A DNA stretch of 64,000 nt from an uncultured Treponema sp. GTDB lineage: Bacteria; Spirochaetota; Spirochaetia; Treponematales; Treponemataceae. This document shows positions 34,957 to 42,687 of this stretch, one piece after another. Within the stretch, counting starts at the first letter, position 1. Every line of letters begins with the position of its first letter. The stretch lies in assembly GCA_949300145.1 (NCBI GenBank), contig CASGDA010000001.1, positions 1-64,000 of the forward strand, written 5' to 3'. The notes beneath the pieces are model-generated. The model was not told the origin of the DNA. It searched no databases and was given only the letters and a program-made list of their open reading frames with translations. The position numbers and the translations under genes are program-made.

Positions 34957-35973
34957 CTATTCCCAGTCACCTGCAAAAATTATTTCCGGCTCCAGAGAAA
35001 ATCCGAACTTTTCTTTCACGGTGCAGGCGACCTTTTCCACCAGGCCCCGTATATCCCCTGCGCTGGCGTTCCCCCTGTTGACGATTATATTTCCGTGCCA
35101 GGGAGCCACCATGGCGCCGCCCGATTCCAGGCCGCGGAGACCCGCCTCATCAATTATAACCCCGGATGGTTTCCCGAAAGCCCTGTTGTTTTTGAACACG
35201 CTCCCGCCGGACGGCAGCCGGAAATGTCCCTTTTCCTCCCTGTCCCGCCGGTATTTTTCGGTTTCGCCGGAAAGGAAATCCCTGTTCCCGGCGGAAAGCC
35301 TGAAAACAACGGAGACAAGCACCAGAACATCCCAGGAGCAGGGATTTCCGGCGCTTTCTCCTCCGGGATACGCCCGCCTGTTGAAAGGAGACTTTTTGTA
35401 TTCCCATTCCCGGCTGTCGAAGGATTTTGTTTCCCTGAAGACCTCCACATGACGGCACAGGGAATCACCCCCGGACGTTTCCGCCCCTGAAAGCCGGAAA
35501 CGGAGGAAATCCGCCTCCTCAAAAACATCAGAAACGGATATCTCATAACAGCGGGCATTCATAAAAGCGGCCCCGCCGACCGTTCCTGGAAGTCCCGCGA
35601 AGCGCTCCAACCCGCCGAATCCCCTGGAAACGGATAAATCAACGGCATTATTCATGAGGCAGCCGCTTCCGCAGCGGGCGAGTATCCCGGAGCCGGTTTC
35701 AAAAACAATTCCGTCCAGAAGTTCCGTGGAAACAACAGCGCCCCTGAATCCTTTGTCCGAAAACAAAACGTTGGAACCGCCGCCAAGCACAAAAACAGGG
35801 ATTCCCAGTGACAAGAAGGCGGAAACAAAGGCCTCGGTTTCCCGGACGGAGGAAGGGCAGGCAAAAATATCAGCCGGTCCGCCGGCACGGAAAGATGTAT
35901 GCCTGTCCATAGGTTCATCAAAGGAAAACCTTTTTTCCGCGGCGGCCGGAAGGAACAAGTTATTTTCCTTCAT
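34957..35973 (-). CDS. murB: UDP-N-acetylenolpyruvoylglucosamine reductase
   Basis: 338 residues from the ATG at 35973. Upstream ATGs extend without supporting signals. FAD binding is seen in HTSFRAGGPADIFACPS and VLGGGSNVLFSDKG, the substrate-binding core in AGLPGTVGGAAFMNARCYE, and catalytic Ser/Glu in RLPSGGSVFKNN and FSLEPEIIF. MurB reduces UDP-GlcNAc-enolpyruvate to UDP-MurNAc with NADPH in peptidoglycan synthesis. It is divergent from cysS, with overlapping promoters at 36003-36048. Confidence 0.92.
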   Translation of the reverse strand: MKENNLFLPAAAEKRFSFDEPMDRHTSFRAGGPADIFACPSSVRETEAFVSAFLSLGIPVFVLGGGSNVLFSDKGFRGAVVSTELLDGIVFETGSGILARCGSGCLMNNAVDLSVSRGFGGLERFAGLPGTVGGAAFMNARCYEISVSDVFEEADFLRFRLSGAETSGGDSLCRHVEVFRETKSFDSREWEYKKSPFNRRAYPGGESAGNPCSWDVLVLVSVVFRLSAGNRDFLSGETEKYRRDREEKGHFRLPSGGSVFKNNRAFGKPSGVIIDEAGLRGLESGGAMVAPWHGNIIVNRGNASAGDIRGLVEKVACTVKEKFGFSLEPEIIFAGDWE

Positions 35974-36002
35974 ATTGCTATTTTCCCATATTTTACGTAC
36001 AT

Positions 36003-36048
36003 TAGACATAAGCGATTCAAAGTATATACTAGTGTGAATGTTTTTCAA
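36003..36048. promoter_or_regulatory. Divergent murB/cysS promoters sharing a palindromic -10
   Basis: The 10-mer AGTATATACT at 36021-36030 is a perfect palindrome that offers TATACT on both strands. For murB (minus): TTGAAA at 36043-36048, 16-base spacer, TATACT at 36021-36026. For cysS (plus): TAGACA at 36003-36008, 16-base spacer, TATACT at 36025-36030. The two RNA polymerases cannot bind at the same time. Confidence 0.6.
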
Positions 36049-36084
36049 TATGAAAAGCATATTTCCCTGGAAACGGAGGAGAAA

Positions 36085-37575
36085 GTGCCGTTACAACTAT
36101 ACAACACGATGGGAAGAAAAACCGAGGAATTCCGTCCCATAAACCCCGGCAAAGTTTCATTCTATGGATGCGGCCCGACCGTATACAATTACGCACATAT
36201 CGGAAATCTGCGGGCCTATGTTTTTCAGGATATACTCGCCCGTACCCTGCGTTTTTTGGGATATGAAGTAACCCATGTGATGAATATCACCGACGTGGGT
36301 CATCTTACAGGAGACGCCGATGAAGGCGAAGACAAGATGGTGAAAAGCGCGGCCGAAAGGGGAAAAACCGTTCTGGAAATAGCCGATTTTTACACCCGGG
36401 CTTTTTTCAACGATACGGACAGACTGAATATAAACCGGCCCGATATTGTATGCCGTGCCACGGAACACATCGGAGACATGATAGATCTTATAAAAAGGAT
36501 AGAAGCCAACGGCCACACCTACACCGCAGGAGGGAACCTGTATTATGATGTCACTTCCTATCCCGATTACGGAAAACTTGCCGGGTTGAATCTCTCTGAC
36601 CTGAAAGCCGGCGCCCGCATCGATGTGGACGAAAACAAGCGGAACCCCTTCGACTTCGTTCTGTGGTTTACAAAAAGCAAATTTGAAAACCAGGCCCTCA
36701 CATGGGATTCACCATGGGGACGCGGGTATCCGGGATGGCATATCGAATGCTCCGCCATGAGCATGAAATACCTCGGGGAACACTTTGACATCCACACAGG
36801 CGGAATAGACCACATCCCGATTCACCATACAAACGAAATAGCCCAATCAGAGGGCGCCACAGGGAAAAAGTGGGTCAATTACTGGCTCCACAATGAATTC
36901 CTTGTCCTGAATAAAGAAAAAATGTCGAAATCCTCCGGTGATTTTCTGACCCTGCAGAAACTGTTGGACAAGGGATACGAAAGCGGCGACTACAGGTTTT
37001 TCCTTCTCGGAGGACATTACAGAAGCCAGCTGGCTTTTTCATGGCAGTCCATGGACAGCGCAAAAAACGCCCGTAAAAACCTGATACAGCGCACGGCCAG
37101 GCTTTTGGAAAGCGCCGGAATAAATCCCGCGGAAGCAACGGGAAGCCTGTCCGCTGGTAACCTGGGAAGCGCGGCGAAACGGACGGAAAATTTCCGTACC
37201 GCACTTGAGCAGGATTTAAATACACCGAGGGCTCTTTCGGAGCTTCAAACCCTTGTAAAAGAAGGGTTGAACGGAACAATACCGCCTGCGGATGCAGTCA
37301 AAGCGGTTGCCGCCATGGACAGCGTGCTCGGTCTCCGTCTTCTTGAAGAAGCGGAGGGGAAAGCGGCGGATTCCACTTCATCCGGAGCGGAATTTTTCAC
37401 AGACGAAGAAAAACAACGTATAGAAGCTCTGGTTGCGGAACGGACCGCCGCCAAAAAAGAGAAGAACTGGGCCAGAGCCGATGAAATAAGAAACATGCTG
37501 TCCGCGGAAGGTATTATATTGGAGGACGGAGCCTCCGGTACTGTTTGGAGGCGCATACCGAAAACCGGTGTGTAA
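36085..37575 (+). CDS. cysS: Cysteinyl-tRNA synthetase
   Basis: 496 residues from a GTG at 36085, chosen for the GGAGGAG site 4-6 bases upstream. This makes the protein match the usual size and begins right before QLYNTMGRKTEEF. The class I core has the HIGH motif as HIGN in GCGPTVYNYAHIGNLRAYVF and the KMSKS motif in EKMSKSSGDF. Zinc-binding residues include Cys of the CGPT and of HIECSAMSM, with HTGGIDH and EIAQSE. It charges tRNA-Cys. Confidence 0.93.
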   Translation: MPLQLYNTMGRKTEEFRPINPGKVSFYGCGPTVYNYAHIGNLRAYVFQDILARTLRFLGYEVTHVMNITDVGHLTGDADEGEDKMVKSAAERGKTVLEIADFYTRAFFNDTDRLNINRPDIVCRATEHIGDMIDLIKRIEANGHTYTAGGNLYYDVTSYPDYGKLAGLNLSDLKAGARIDVDENKRNPFDFVLWFTKSKFENQALTWDSPWGRGYPGWHIECSAMSMKYLGEHFDIHTGGIDHIPIHHTNEIAQSEGATGKKWVNYWLHNEFLVLNKEKMSKSSGDFLTLQKLLDKGYESGDYRFFLLGGHYRSQLAFSWQSMDSAKNARKNLIQRTARLLESAGINPAEATGSLSAGNLGSAAKRTENFRTALEQDLNTPRALSELQTLVKEGLNGTIPPADAVKAVAAMDSVLGLRLLEEAEGKAADSTSSGAEFFTDEEKQRIEALVAERTAAKKEKNWARADEIRNMLSAEGIILEDGASGTVWRRIPKTGV

Positions 37576-37591
37576 CTTTCGGAGGCTTGAT

Positions 37592-38134
37592 TTGTTTGAT
37601 ATGCAAAAGCCCCTGCGGGCGGCGGATGAAAAAGACTTCAAGGAAATTTACACTGCGGCTATGCCTGTCATTTTCAAAGTGGCATTCAGGGTTGTAGGAA
37701 CAGAAGAAGCCGCCGAAGACCTGTGTCATGACGCGCTCATCAAAATGACGGAAAAGGATATGCACTTCCCTTCCGTGAATGACGCGAAATATTGGCTCAT
37801 ACGGGTTGTTAAGAATGCCTCTTTGAATTATGCGAAGAGGAAGGCAAGGGAAAAAAGGGCTTATGAGAAGGCCCTGAAAGAAGACCGGAAATCGATGGAT
37901 TCCGGCGAAACTGAATTGTTGAAAGGCGATACAATAAAAAAGGTTCAGGCCGCGCTTATGAAAATGCCTGAAAATTTACGGATTGTGCTGCAATTAAAAG
38001 AATACGGGGATTTGAATTATAAAGAAATAGGCAGAGTTTTGGGAATAACGGAAGGAAACGTGAAAGTCCGTGTGTTCAGAGCACGGGAACAACTTTCAAA
38101 ATTGATAGGAGATGAAGATGTCTACATGCCCTGA
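37592..38134 (+). CDS. ECF-type RNA polymerase sigma factor
   Basis: 180 residues from a TTG at 37592, which has GGAGG at proper spacing. The ATG at 37601 is the alternative. Region 2 is EIYTAAMPVIFKVAFRVVG with EAAEDLCHDALIKM and YWLIRVVKNASLNYAKRKA. Region 4 is AALMKMPENLRIVLQLKEYG with DLNYKEIGRVLGITEGNVKVRV. The factor belongs to the small ECF group that lacks regions 1 and 3. It is followed by its likely anti-sigma. From memory T. pallidum TP0092 (rpoE), also just after cysS, is its counterpart. Confidence 0.88.
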   Translation: MFDMQKPLRAADEKDFKEIYTAAMPVIFKVAFRVVGTEEAAEDLCHDALIKMTEKDMHFPSVNDAKYWLIRVVKNASLNYAKRKAREKRAYEKALKEDRKSMDSGETELLKGDTIKKVQAALMKMPENLRIVLQLKEYGDLNYKEIGRVLGITEGNVKVRVFRAREQLSKLIGDEDVYMP

Positions 38135-38888
38135 TACAGATCTTTATTCCGCATATGTCGATGGGGAAATTCCGTCGCCCTGGAAAGAAAAACTTGAAAA
38201 CCACCTTTCCGCTTGTGAAAGATGCAGGCAGATAGAACAAAAATACAGACGCCTTCATGAAACCATTGTCCAAGCCGAAAAAGATGGCACGGGCATTAAC
38301 GACACTTTTCTGGAGGATTCCTTCAGGAAAATTTCCTCCAGATGGCAGATTGCTTCATCCAATGCTTTAACTGAAAATTCCGGGCATAAATGGATGGTCG
38401 GAAAAAAGACCGTCACAATGCCGTATTTTGCATTGGCCGCCATGTTCCTTGCGGCGATGTTCATACCCTCTTTTTTAACCGTAAAAAACGCCGAATCCCG
38501 TATCTCTGACATACAAAATGGAAACGAAATGGCGGTGGAAGCCGCAAAAGCTGAAATGATGCTTTCAACTCTGGCAAAATACAGGAGCAACATTCCTCCC
38601 GGCTCCACACCTATATACAGTGATGATTTTTTTACCATCAACGAAAATGTTTCATATATAACAGCAAACAATAACGACGAGTTTCAGCGGAAAAACAAAT
38701 CTGCATCCGAAAGCAAATTCGCCATTACGGATTCCCTGAAAATGTTTTCACAGAATAAAAACATGTTTTCCAACGGAAAAAGCAAATACGTGATTATCAA
38801 ACTGCCCGAGGTAATTCATTTCGGAACAGAATCAAACAACCAGTATTCCGGGAACCAGGAATATGTAATGAATGTAAGCAACCGGTAA
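38118..38888 (+). CDS. Membrane anti-sigma factor (ZAS type)
   Basis: 256 residues from the ATG at 38118, with GGAG six bases upstream. An ATG six bases earlier abuts that site. The N-terminal anti-sigma domain has the zinc-binding H29-x3-C33-x2-C36 (HLSACERC). One membrane segment follows (TMPYFALAAMFLAAMFIPSFL), then a periplasmic part of unknown fold. It overlaps the sigma gene by 17 bases, so the two are translationally coupled and it should hold the sigma inactive at the membrane until a signal releases it. Confidence 0.82.
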   Translation: MSTCPDTDLYSAYVDGEIPSPWKEKLENHLSACERCRQIEQKYRRLHETIVQAEKDGTGINDTFLEDSFRKISSRWQIASSNALTENSGHKWMVGKKTVTMPYFALAAMFLAAMFIPSFLTVKNAESRISDIQNGNEMAVEAAKAEMMLSTLAKYRSNIPPGSTPIYSDDFFTINENVSYITANNNDEFQRKNKSASESKFAITDSLKMFSQNKNMFSNGKSKYVIIKLPEVIHFGTESNNQYSGNQEYVMNVSNR

Positions 38889-38897
38889 AATGCTAAA

Positions 38898-40583
38898 ATG
38901 CTGGAAAAACTAAAAACGCTTTTACTCAGTTCCGGGCTGGCAAGGATTTTATGTATTCCCGTTCTCTTTGTCATCTTCATATCAGCAGCCACAATAATCT
39001 CAAATTTGACGGCGGAAACACCCGAGCTTGTAAGAATCAATCCTCCTGTAAGTGAAAAGGGGGAAGTTGTCGCCATCGAAGGAAAGGGGTTCGGCAACGA
39101 ACAGGGCGACAAATGGATTGAGATTTCAGGGGTCAGGGTTTCTTCAAGCTCGTATGTAAGCTGGAGCGACAACCTTATTCTTTTTATCATCCCTGAAAAC
39201 TATGAAGACGGGCTGATCCGGGTTTGTTCCAGAAACAAACAGAGCAATATGCTTGTTTTTGCCCGGAAGGAAAACATACCGGAAGAGGCGCAGACAATAA
39301 ACACGGGGAATATTCCGGTTATCCAAAGTCTGGATGCATCCCAAAAGGAAATAGGAAAAATCCTTGTCATATCGGGTTTGAATTTCGGTATAACCAGAGG
39401 AAATTCCGGTGTTCTGTTCACAAAAACCCAGGAGAATTATTCCGGAGCGGCACCGGACAAGGGGATACCGTCCACACCGCTTATAATGCAGGAGGAAGCT
39501 GATTTCGGCTACGATTTCTGGAGCGATCAGGAAATACGGGTCCGGGTTCCGGACGGAGCGTCATCAGGGCCTGTTTATGTTAAAACCGACAGGGGAATGA
39601 GCGCCCCGGTTGATTTAAAAATATCCGGTATGCCGGGCACAAAAAGATTTGAGAACCAGCGTGTTTATGTTATTTCTGAAAATGTGGACATAACAGGGAT
39701 TACAGCCGGAAGCGGCGGCAGGCTTTTTCTGCGCATACCGTTTCCTGTTACAACAACTTCACAGCAAAACGTAAAAATACGGGAATCGTCACCTCCCCCG
39801 TATATGGAGAATTACAGGGGAACCATTCTCCACCAGTTTGAAAACCTGAAACCAGACGACAGCATAAATATACGGCATACAATCGTGCTGACAAATTCGG
39901 ATACCCTGACCAACATAAATGTCCAGAGGATAAAACAATACGATACCGACTCCCCCGTTTACGGGTTTTACACGGAAGCGGACGAGTTGGTGCCGGCCCA
40001 TACCGATGAAATAAAAGAAACCCTCGGACAAATACCTCAGGCGGCAAGCTCAAATCCATACAGGAAAGCTGAAGCCATATACGACTGGATTCTGGAAAAC
40101 ATAAAATACACAGACGTTAACGACAAGAACAAAAACCCCCTTGTTTCCCTCACGTCAGGGGAAGGGGATGTCTACGACATGACCATAATTTTCTGCGCCC
40201 TTGCAAGAACAGCCGGAATCCCTGCCCTTCCATCGGCAGGTGTTATCATTGACATGCGGCAGGAAACAATCCCCCACTGGTGGGCGGAATTCTACATCGA
40301 GAATTTCGGCTGGGTGCCCGTGGACCTGGGGATGGCTGCGGGGATTCCCTACGAAACGGATCACAACGGCGTTGAATCAAAGGAGTGGTATTTCGGTAAT
40401 ATAGACGGCAACAGGATCGCATTTTCCAGGGGATGGACCCACCAGACGCCTATGACAACGGACGGGAAAACAGTCCGTTCCCCCAGATCCTTCGCCTTCC
40501 AGCGCATTTGGGAAGAGTCCAATGAAAATTTAACCGGATACACTTCATTTTGGGCGGTACCGAAATTGATAGGTGTATACTGA
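38898..40583 (+). CDS. Membrane-anchored IPT/TIG and transglutaminase-like protein without catalytic Cys
   Basis: 561 residues. An N-terminal membrane helix (ILCIPVLFVIFISAATII) is followed by two IPT/TIG-like beta domains (INPPVSEKGEVVAIEGKGFG and IGKILVISGLNFG), a beta-rich middle and a transglutaminase-like core at about 380-480. That core keeps H460 (IPHWWAEFYIENFGW) and D476 (VPVDLG), but Val425 stands where the catalytic Cys belongs (GDVYDMTIIFCALARTAGIP). It is therefore probably a binding or scaffold domain rather than a protease or cross-linker. It is 9 bases behind the anti-sigma gene and is likely in the same operon. Confidence 0.8.
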   Translation: MLEKLKTLLLSSGLARILCIPVLFVIFISAATIISNLTAETPELVRINPPVSEKGEVVAIEGKGFGNEQGDKWIEISGVRVSSSSYVSWSDNLILFIIPENYEDGLIRVCSRNKQSNMLVFARKENIPEEAQTINTGNIPVIQSLDASQKEIGKILVISGLNFGITRGNSGVLFTKTQENYSGAAPDKGIPSTPLIMQEEADFGYDFWSDQEIRVRVPDGASSGPVYVKTDRGMSAPVDLKISGMPGTKRFENQRVYVISENVDITGITAGSGGRLFLRIPFPVTTTSQQNVKIRESSPPPYMENYRGTILHQFENLKPDDSINIRHTIVLTNSDTLTNINVQRIKQYDTDSPVYGFYTEADELVPAHTDEIKETLGQIPQAASSNPYRKAEAIYDWILENIKYTDVNDKNKNPLVSLTSGEGDVYDMTIIFCALARTAGIPALPSAGVIIDMRQETIPHWWAEFYIENFGWVPVDLGMAAGIPYETDHNGVESKEWYFGNIDGNRIAFSRGWTHQTPMTTDGKTVRSPRSFAFQRIWEESNENLTGYTSFWAVPKLIGVY

Positions 40584-40618
40584 TTCACAAACAGATTTTG
40601 GGATGGGAGGAGATTCAT

Positions 40619-41302
40619 ATGGTTAAAGTTTTATCACTCGGAGGTTCCATCGTTGCACCGGAAATGCCGGACACAGGGTTCCTTTCTGAATTTTCCGGTT
40701 TAATACGCTCCTGGCTTTCGGAAGATTCCGGCAGAAAACTCATCCTTGTAGTGGGAGGGGGAGGCCCGGCAAGAATTTATCAGCATGCGTTGAAAACCAT
40801 CGTCCCTGAAGCGGAAAATGAAACAGCAGACTGGATCGGGATTATGGCCACAAGACTGAATGCCCAGCTGCTTAAGGCTGTTTTCGCGGACATATGCCCG
40901 GCAGAAGTTGTCTACGATCCCACAACCGTTTCGATTTTTTCAGGCAGGATGATAGTGGCGGCGGGATGGAAACCCGGATTTTCCACTGACAATGACGCGG
41001 TTCTTCTTGCCGAAAGGTTTTCCGCTGACACTGTCGTCAATCTTTCCAACATAGAAAAAGTTTACACGGATGACCCGAAGAAAAATCCGGAGGCGAAACC
41101 CATCGACGCGATTTCCTGGAAGGATTTCCGCAAAATGGTGGGGGACGAATGGCTTCCCGGAAAAAACGTCCCCTTTGATCCGGTTGCAAGCCGTCATGCG
41201 GAACAAGCAGGCATAAAAGTAATTTGCGCCGCAGGGAAGGACATAAGCAACCTGCGGGCTATCCTGAACGGAGAGAATTTCACGGGAACCGTTATCGGTT
41301 AA
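40619..41302 (+). CDS. pyrH: UMP kinase, archaeal type
   Basis: 227 residues from the ATG at 40619, with GGAGGAG upstream. An amino-acid-kinase fold: VLSLGGSIVAPEMPD, ILVVGGGGPARIY, WIGIMATRLNAQLLKAVF, GWKPGFSTDNDAVLLAERF and NLSNIEKVYTDDPKKNPEA. The short length and the GGSIVAPEMPD opening resemble archaeal UMP kinases rather than the usual bacterial PyrH. It makes UDP from UMP and ATP. Its stop overlaps the stop of the convergent glucosaminidase gene. Confidence 0.85.
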   Translation: MVKVLSLGGSIVAPEMPDTGFLSEFSGLIRSWLSEDSGRKLILVVGGGGPARIYQHALKTIVPEAENETADWIGIMATRLNAQLLKAVFADICPAEVVYDPTTVSIFSGRMIVAAGWKPGFSTDNDAVLLAERFSADTVVNLSNIEKVYTDDPKKNPEAKPIDAISWKDFRKMVGDEWLPGKNVPFDPVASRHAEQAGIKVICAAGKDISNLRAILNGENFTGTVIG

Positions 41303-41922
41303 GAAGCGCGGTCCGTCCCGTACATGCGGGTTAAAAGCTTTTCGAGCTTCACGCCGTATTCCGGATCCGCAGCCCAGGTTCCCGCCAGCCCGGCTATTTC
41401 AGGTGACTTGCCCTTCGGGTTAATCCATTTGTACCTTGGATCCACAAGCTCTCCGCGTAAGGGTTCCGCCGAGCCGTAGCCTTTTAAATGCTGGACATGG
41501 GCCCGTACTCCGGTGCGCTCGTCCGGGAAGGAATTTCCGGGCTGACCGGGACCTATGGAACCTAATCCGCAGAAATTATTCATATCCGGAGTCACCAGCC
41601 CGCCGAATTTCAAAAATCCGGTTTCCAGACACATCTGGGCGAAGGCGACATCGGAGTTAACGCCTTCATAGGAACATTCTTCCTTATAGAAGGAAATCAG
41701 ACGGCGGAGCTTATCCCTGTCAGCCTCCGGATTTTCTTCCAGGAAAAAAGTTTCAAGCCGTTCCTCTGAGATTATACCCTCCCCCATGATTTTTCCGGGA
41801 ACTTCCGTGATATCTGCCGGGACAGGTTTTCCTGTCGTCTTACAGGAAAACAGCAGCACAGAGAAAACAAGCGGAAAAAAAATAAAAACAGGCGGAAGAA
41901 ATTTAATTTTAAAAATTTTCAT
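41299..41922 (-). CDS. Glucosaminidase-domain lipoprotein
   Basis: 207 residues from the ATG at 41922. A lipoprotein signal ends in LLFSC. The enzyme domain has SDVAFAQMCLETGFLKFGG, NNFCGLGSIGPGQPG and GVRAHVQHLKGYG, as in FlgJ-type and LytD-type beta-N-acetylglucosaminidases (glycosyl hydrolase 73 fold), with the catalytic Glu probably in ETGFLKFGG. It is predicted to cut peptidoglycan glycan strands in the periplasm or at the outer-membrane inner face. There is no clear ribosome binding site. Confidence 0.82.
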   Translation of the reverse strand: MKIFKIKFLPPVFIFFPLVFSVLLFSCKTTGKPVPADITEVPGKIMGEGIISEERLETFFLEENPEADRDKLRRLISFYKEECSYEGVNSDVAFAQMCLETGFLKFGGLVTPDMNNFCGLGSIGPGQPGNSFPDERTGVRAHVQHLKGYGSAEPLRGELVDPRYKWINPKGKSPEIAGLAGTWAADPEYGVKLEKLLTRMYGTDRAS

Positions 41923-41975
41923 ATTACTTTCATCGGTATAACAGGGCACAAAATGAATTTTTTTGTATAAGAAAT

Positions 41976-42650
41976 ATGATTATGGGAGAAAAACCTGATT
42001 TAAGAGAAAAGCTGAAAAAATTCGGGCCGGAATACCTGAAGGATTCCGATTTGACAGCCCTGATTCTGCGGACCGGGATAAAAGGATGCAGCCTTGAGGA
42101 TATTTCCGAAAAGGTCATCCACATTCTTGATACAGGGAAACCGGAGAAAATCATGGATATGCTGGAAAACCTGAATGGCGTGGGGCCCGGGAAAGCGGCT
42201 TCTTTGGTGGCGGCCTGCGAACTCGGAAGAAGATACTGCGGATTCATCAGGAAGAAGGTCTCAAAAGCGGAGGACGTTTTTCCGTACCTCTGCCACTATG
42301 CGGACAAAAAGCAGGAGCATTTCATCTGCGTTTCACTTTCCGGCGCCCATGAGATTATCGCCATAAGGACCGTGAGCATCGGCATATTAAACAAAACGCT
42401 GGTACACCCCAGAGAGGTCTTTGCGGATCCGATAGCGGACAGGGCGGCGGCAATAATAGTCTGCCACAACCATCCGTCGGGAAACCTGGCACCTTCAGGA
42501 GAGGACCTGCAGATAACCTGGAGGCTGTCGGAGGCAGGCAACATCCTGGGGATACAGCTTCTTGATCACCTTATCATAAGCCCTGACGGCAAGTTTTTCA
42601 GTTTTGTGGAGGAGTGCGTACCGTTGAAAAACCAAGCCCTTGTCTCTTAA
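41976..42650 (+). CDS. radC: RadC family JAB-domain protein
   Basis: 224 residues. A UPF0758 N-terminal helix-hairpin-helix (ENLNGVGPGKAASLVAACELG) is followed by the MPN/JAB+ domain with H164-N-H166-P-S-G and the downstream APSGED. The family is a predicted metalloprotease or nuclease with a debated role. The old link to DNA repair is not supported by mutant data. A TATAAG lies four bases before the ATG but the -35 is poor. Confidence 0.88.
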   Translation: MIMGEKPDLREKLKKFGPEYLKDSDLTALILRTGIKGCSLEDISEKVIHILDTGKPEKIMDMLENLNGVGPGKAASLVAACELGRRYCGFIRKKVSKAEDVFPYLCHYADKKQEHFICVSLSGAHEIIAIRTVSIGILNKTLVHPREVFADPIADRAAAIIVCHNHPSGNLAPSGEDLQITWRLSEAGNILGIQLLDHLIISPDGKFFSFVEECVPLKNQALVS

Positions 42651-42687
42651 AGCATTCATACGTATAATCCACCAGTGGAATAAAAAA

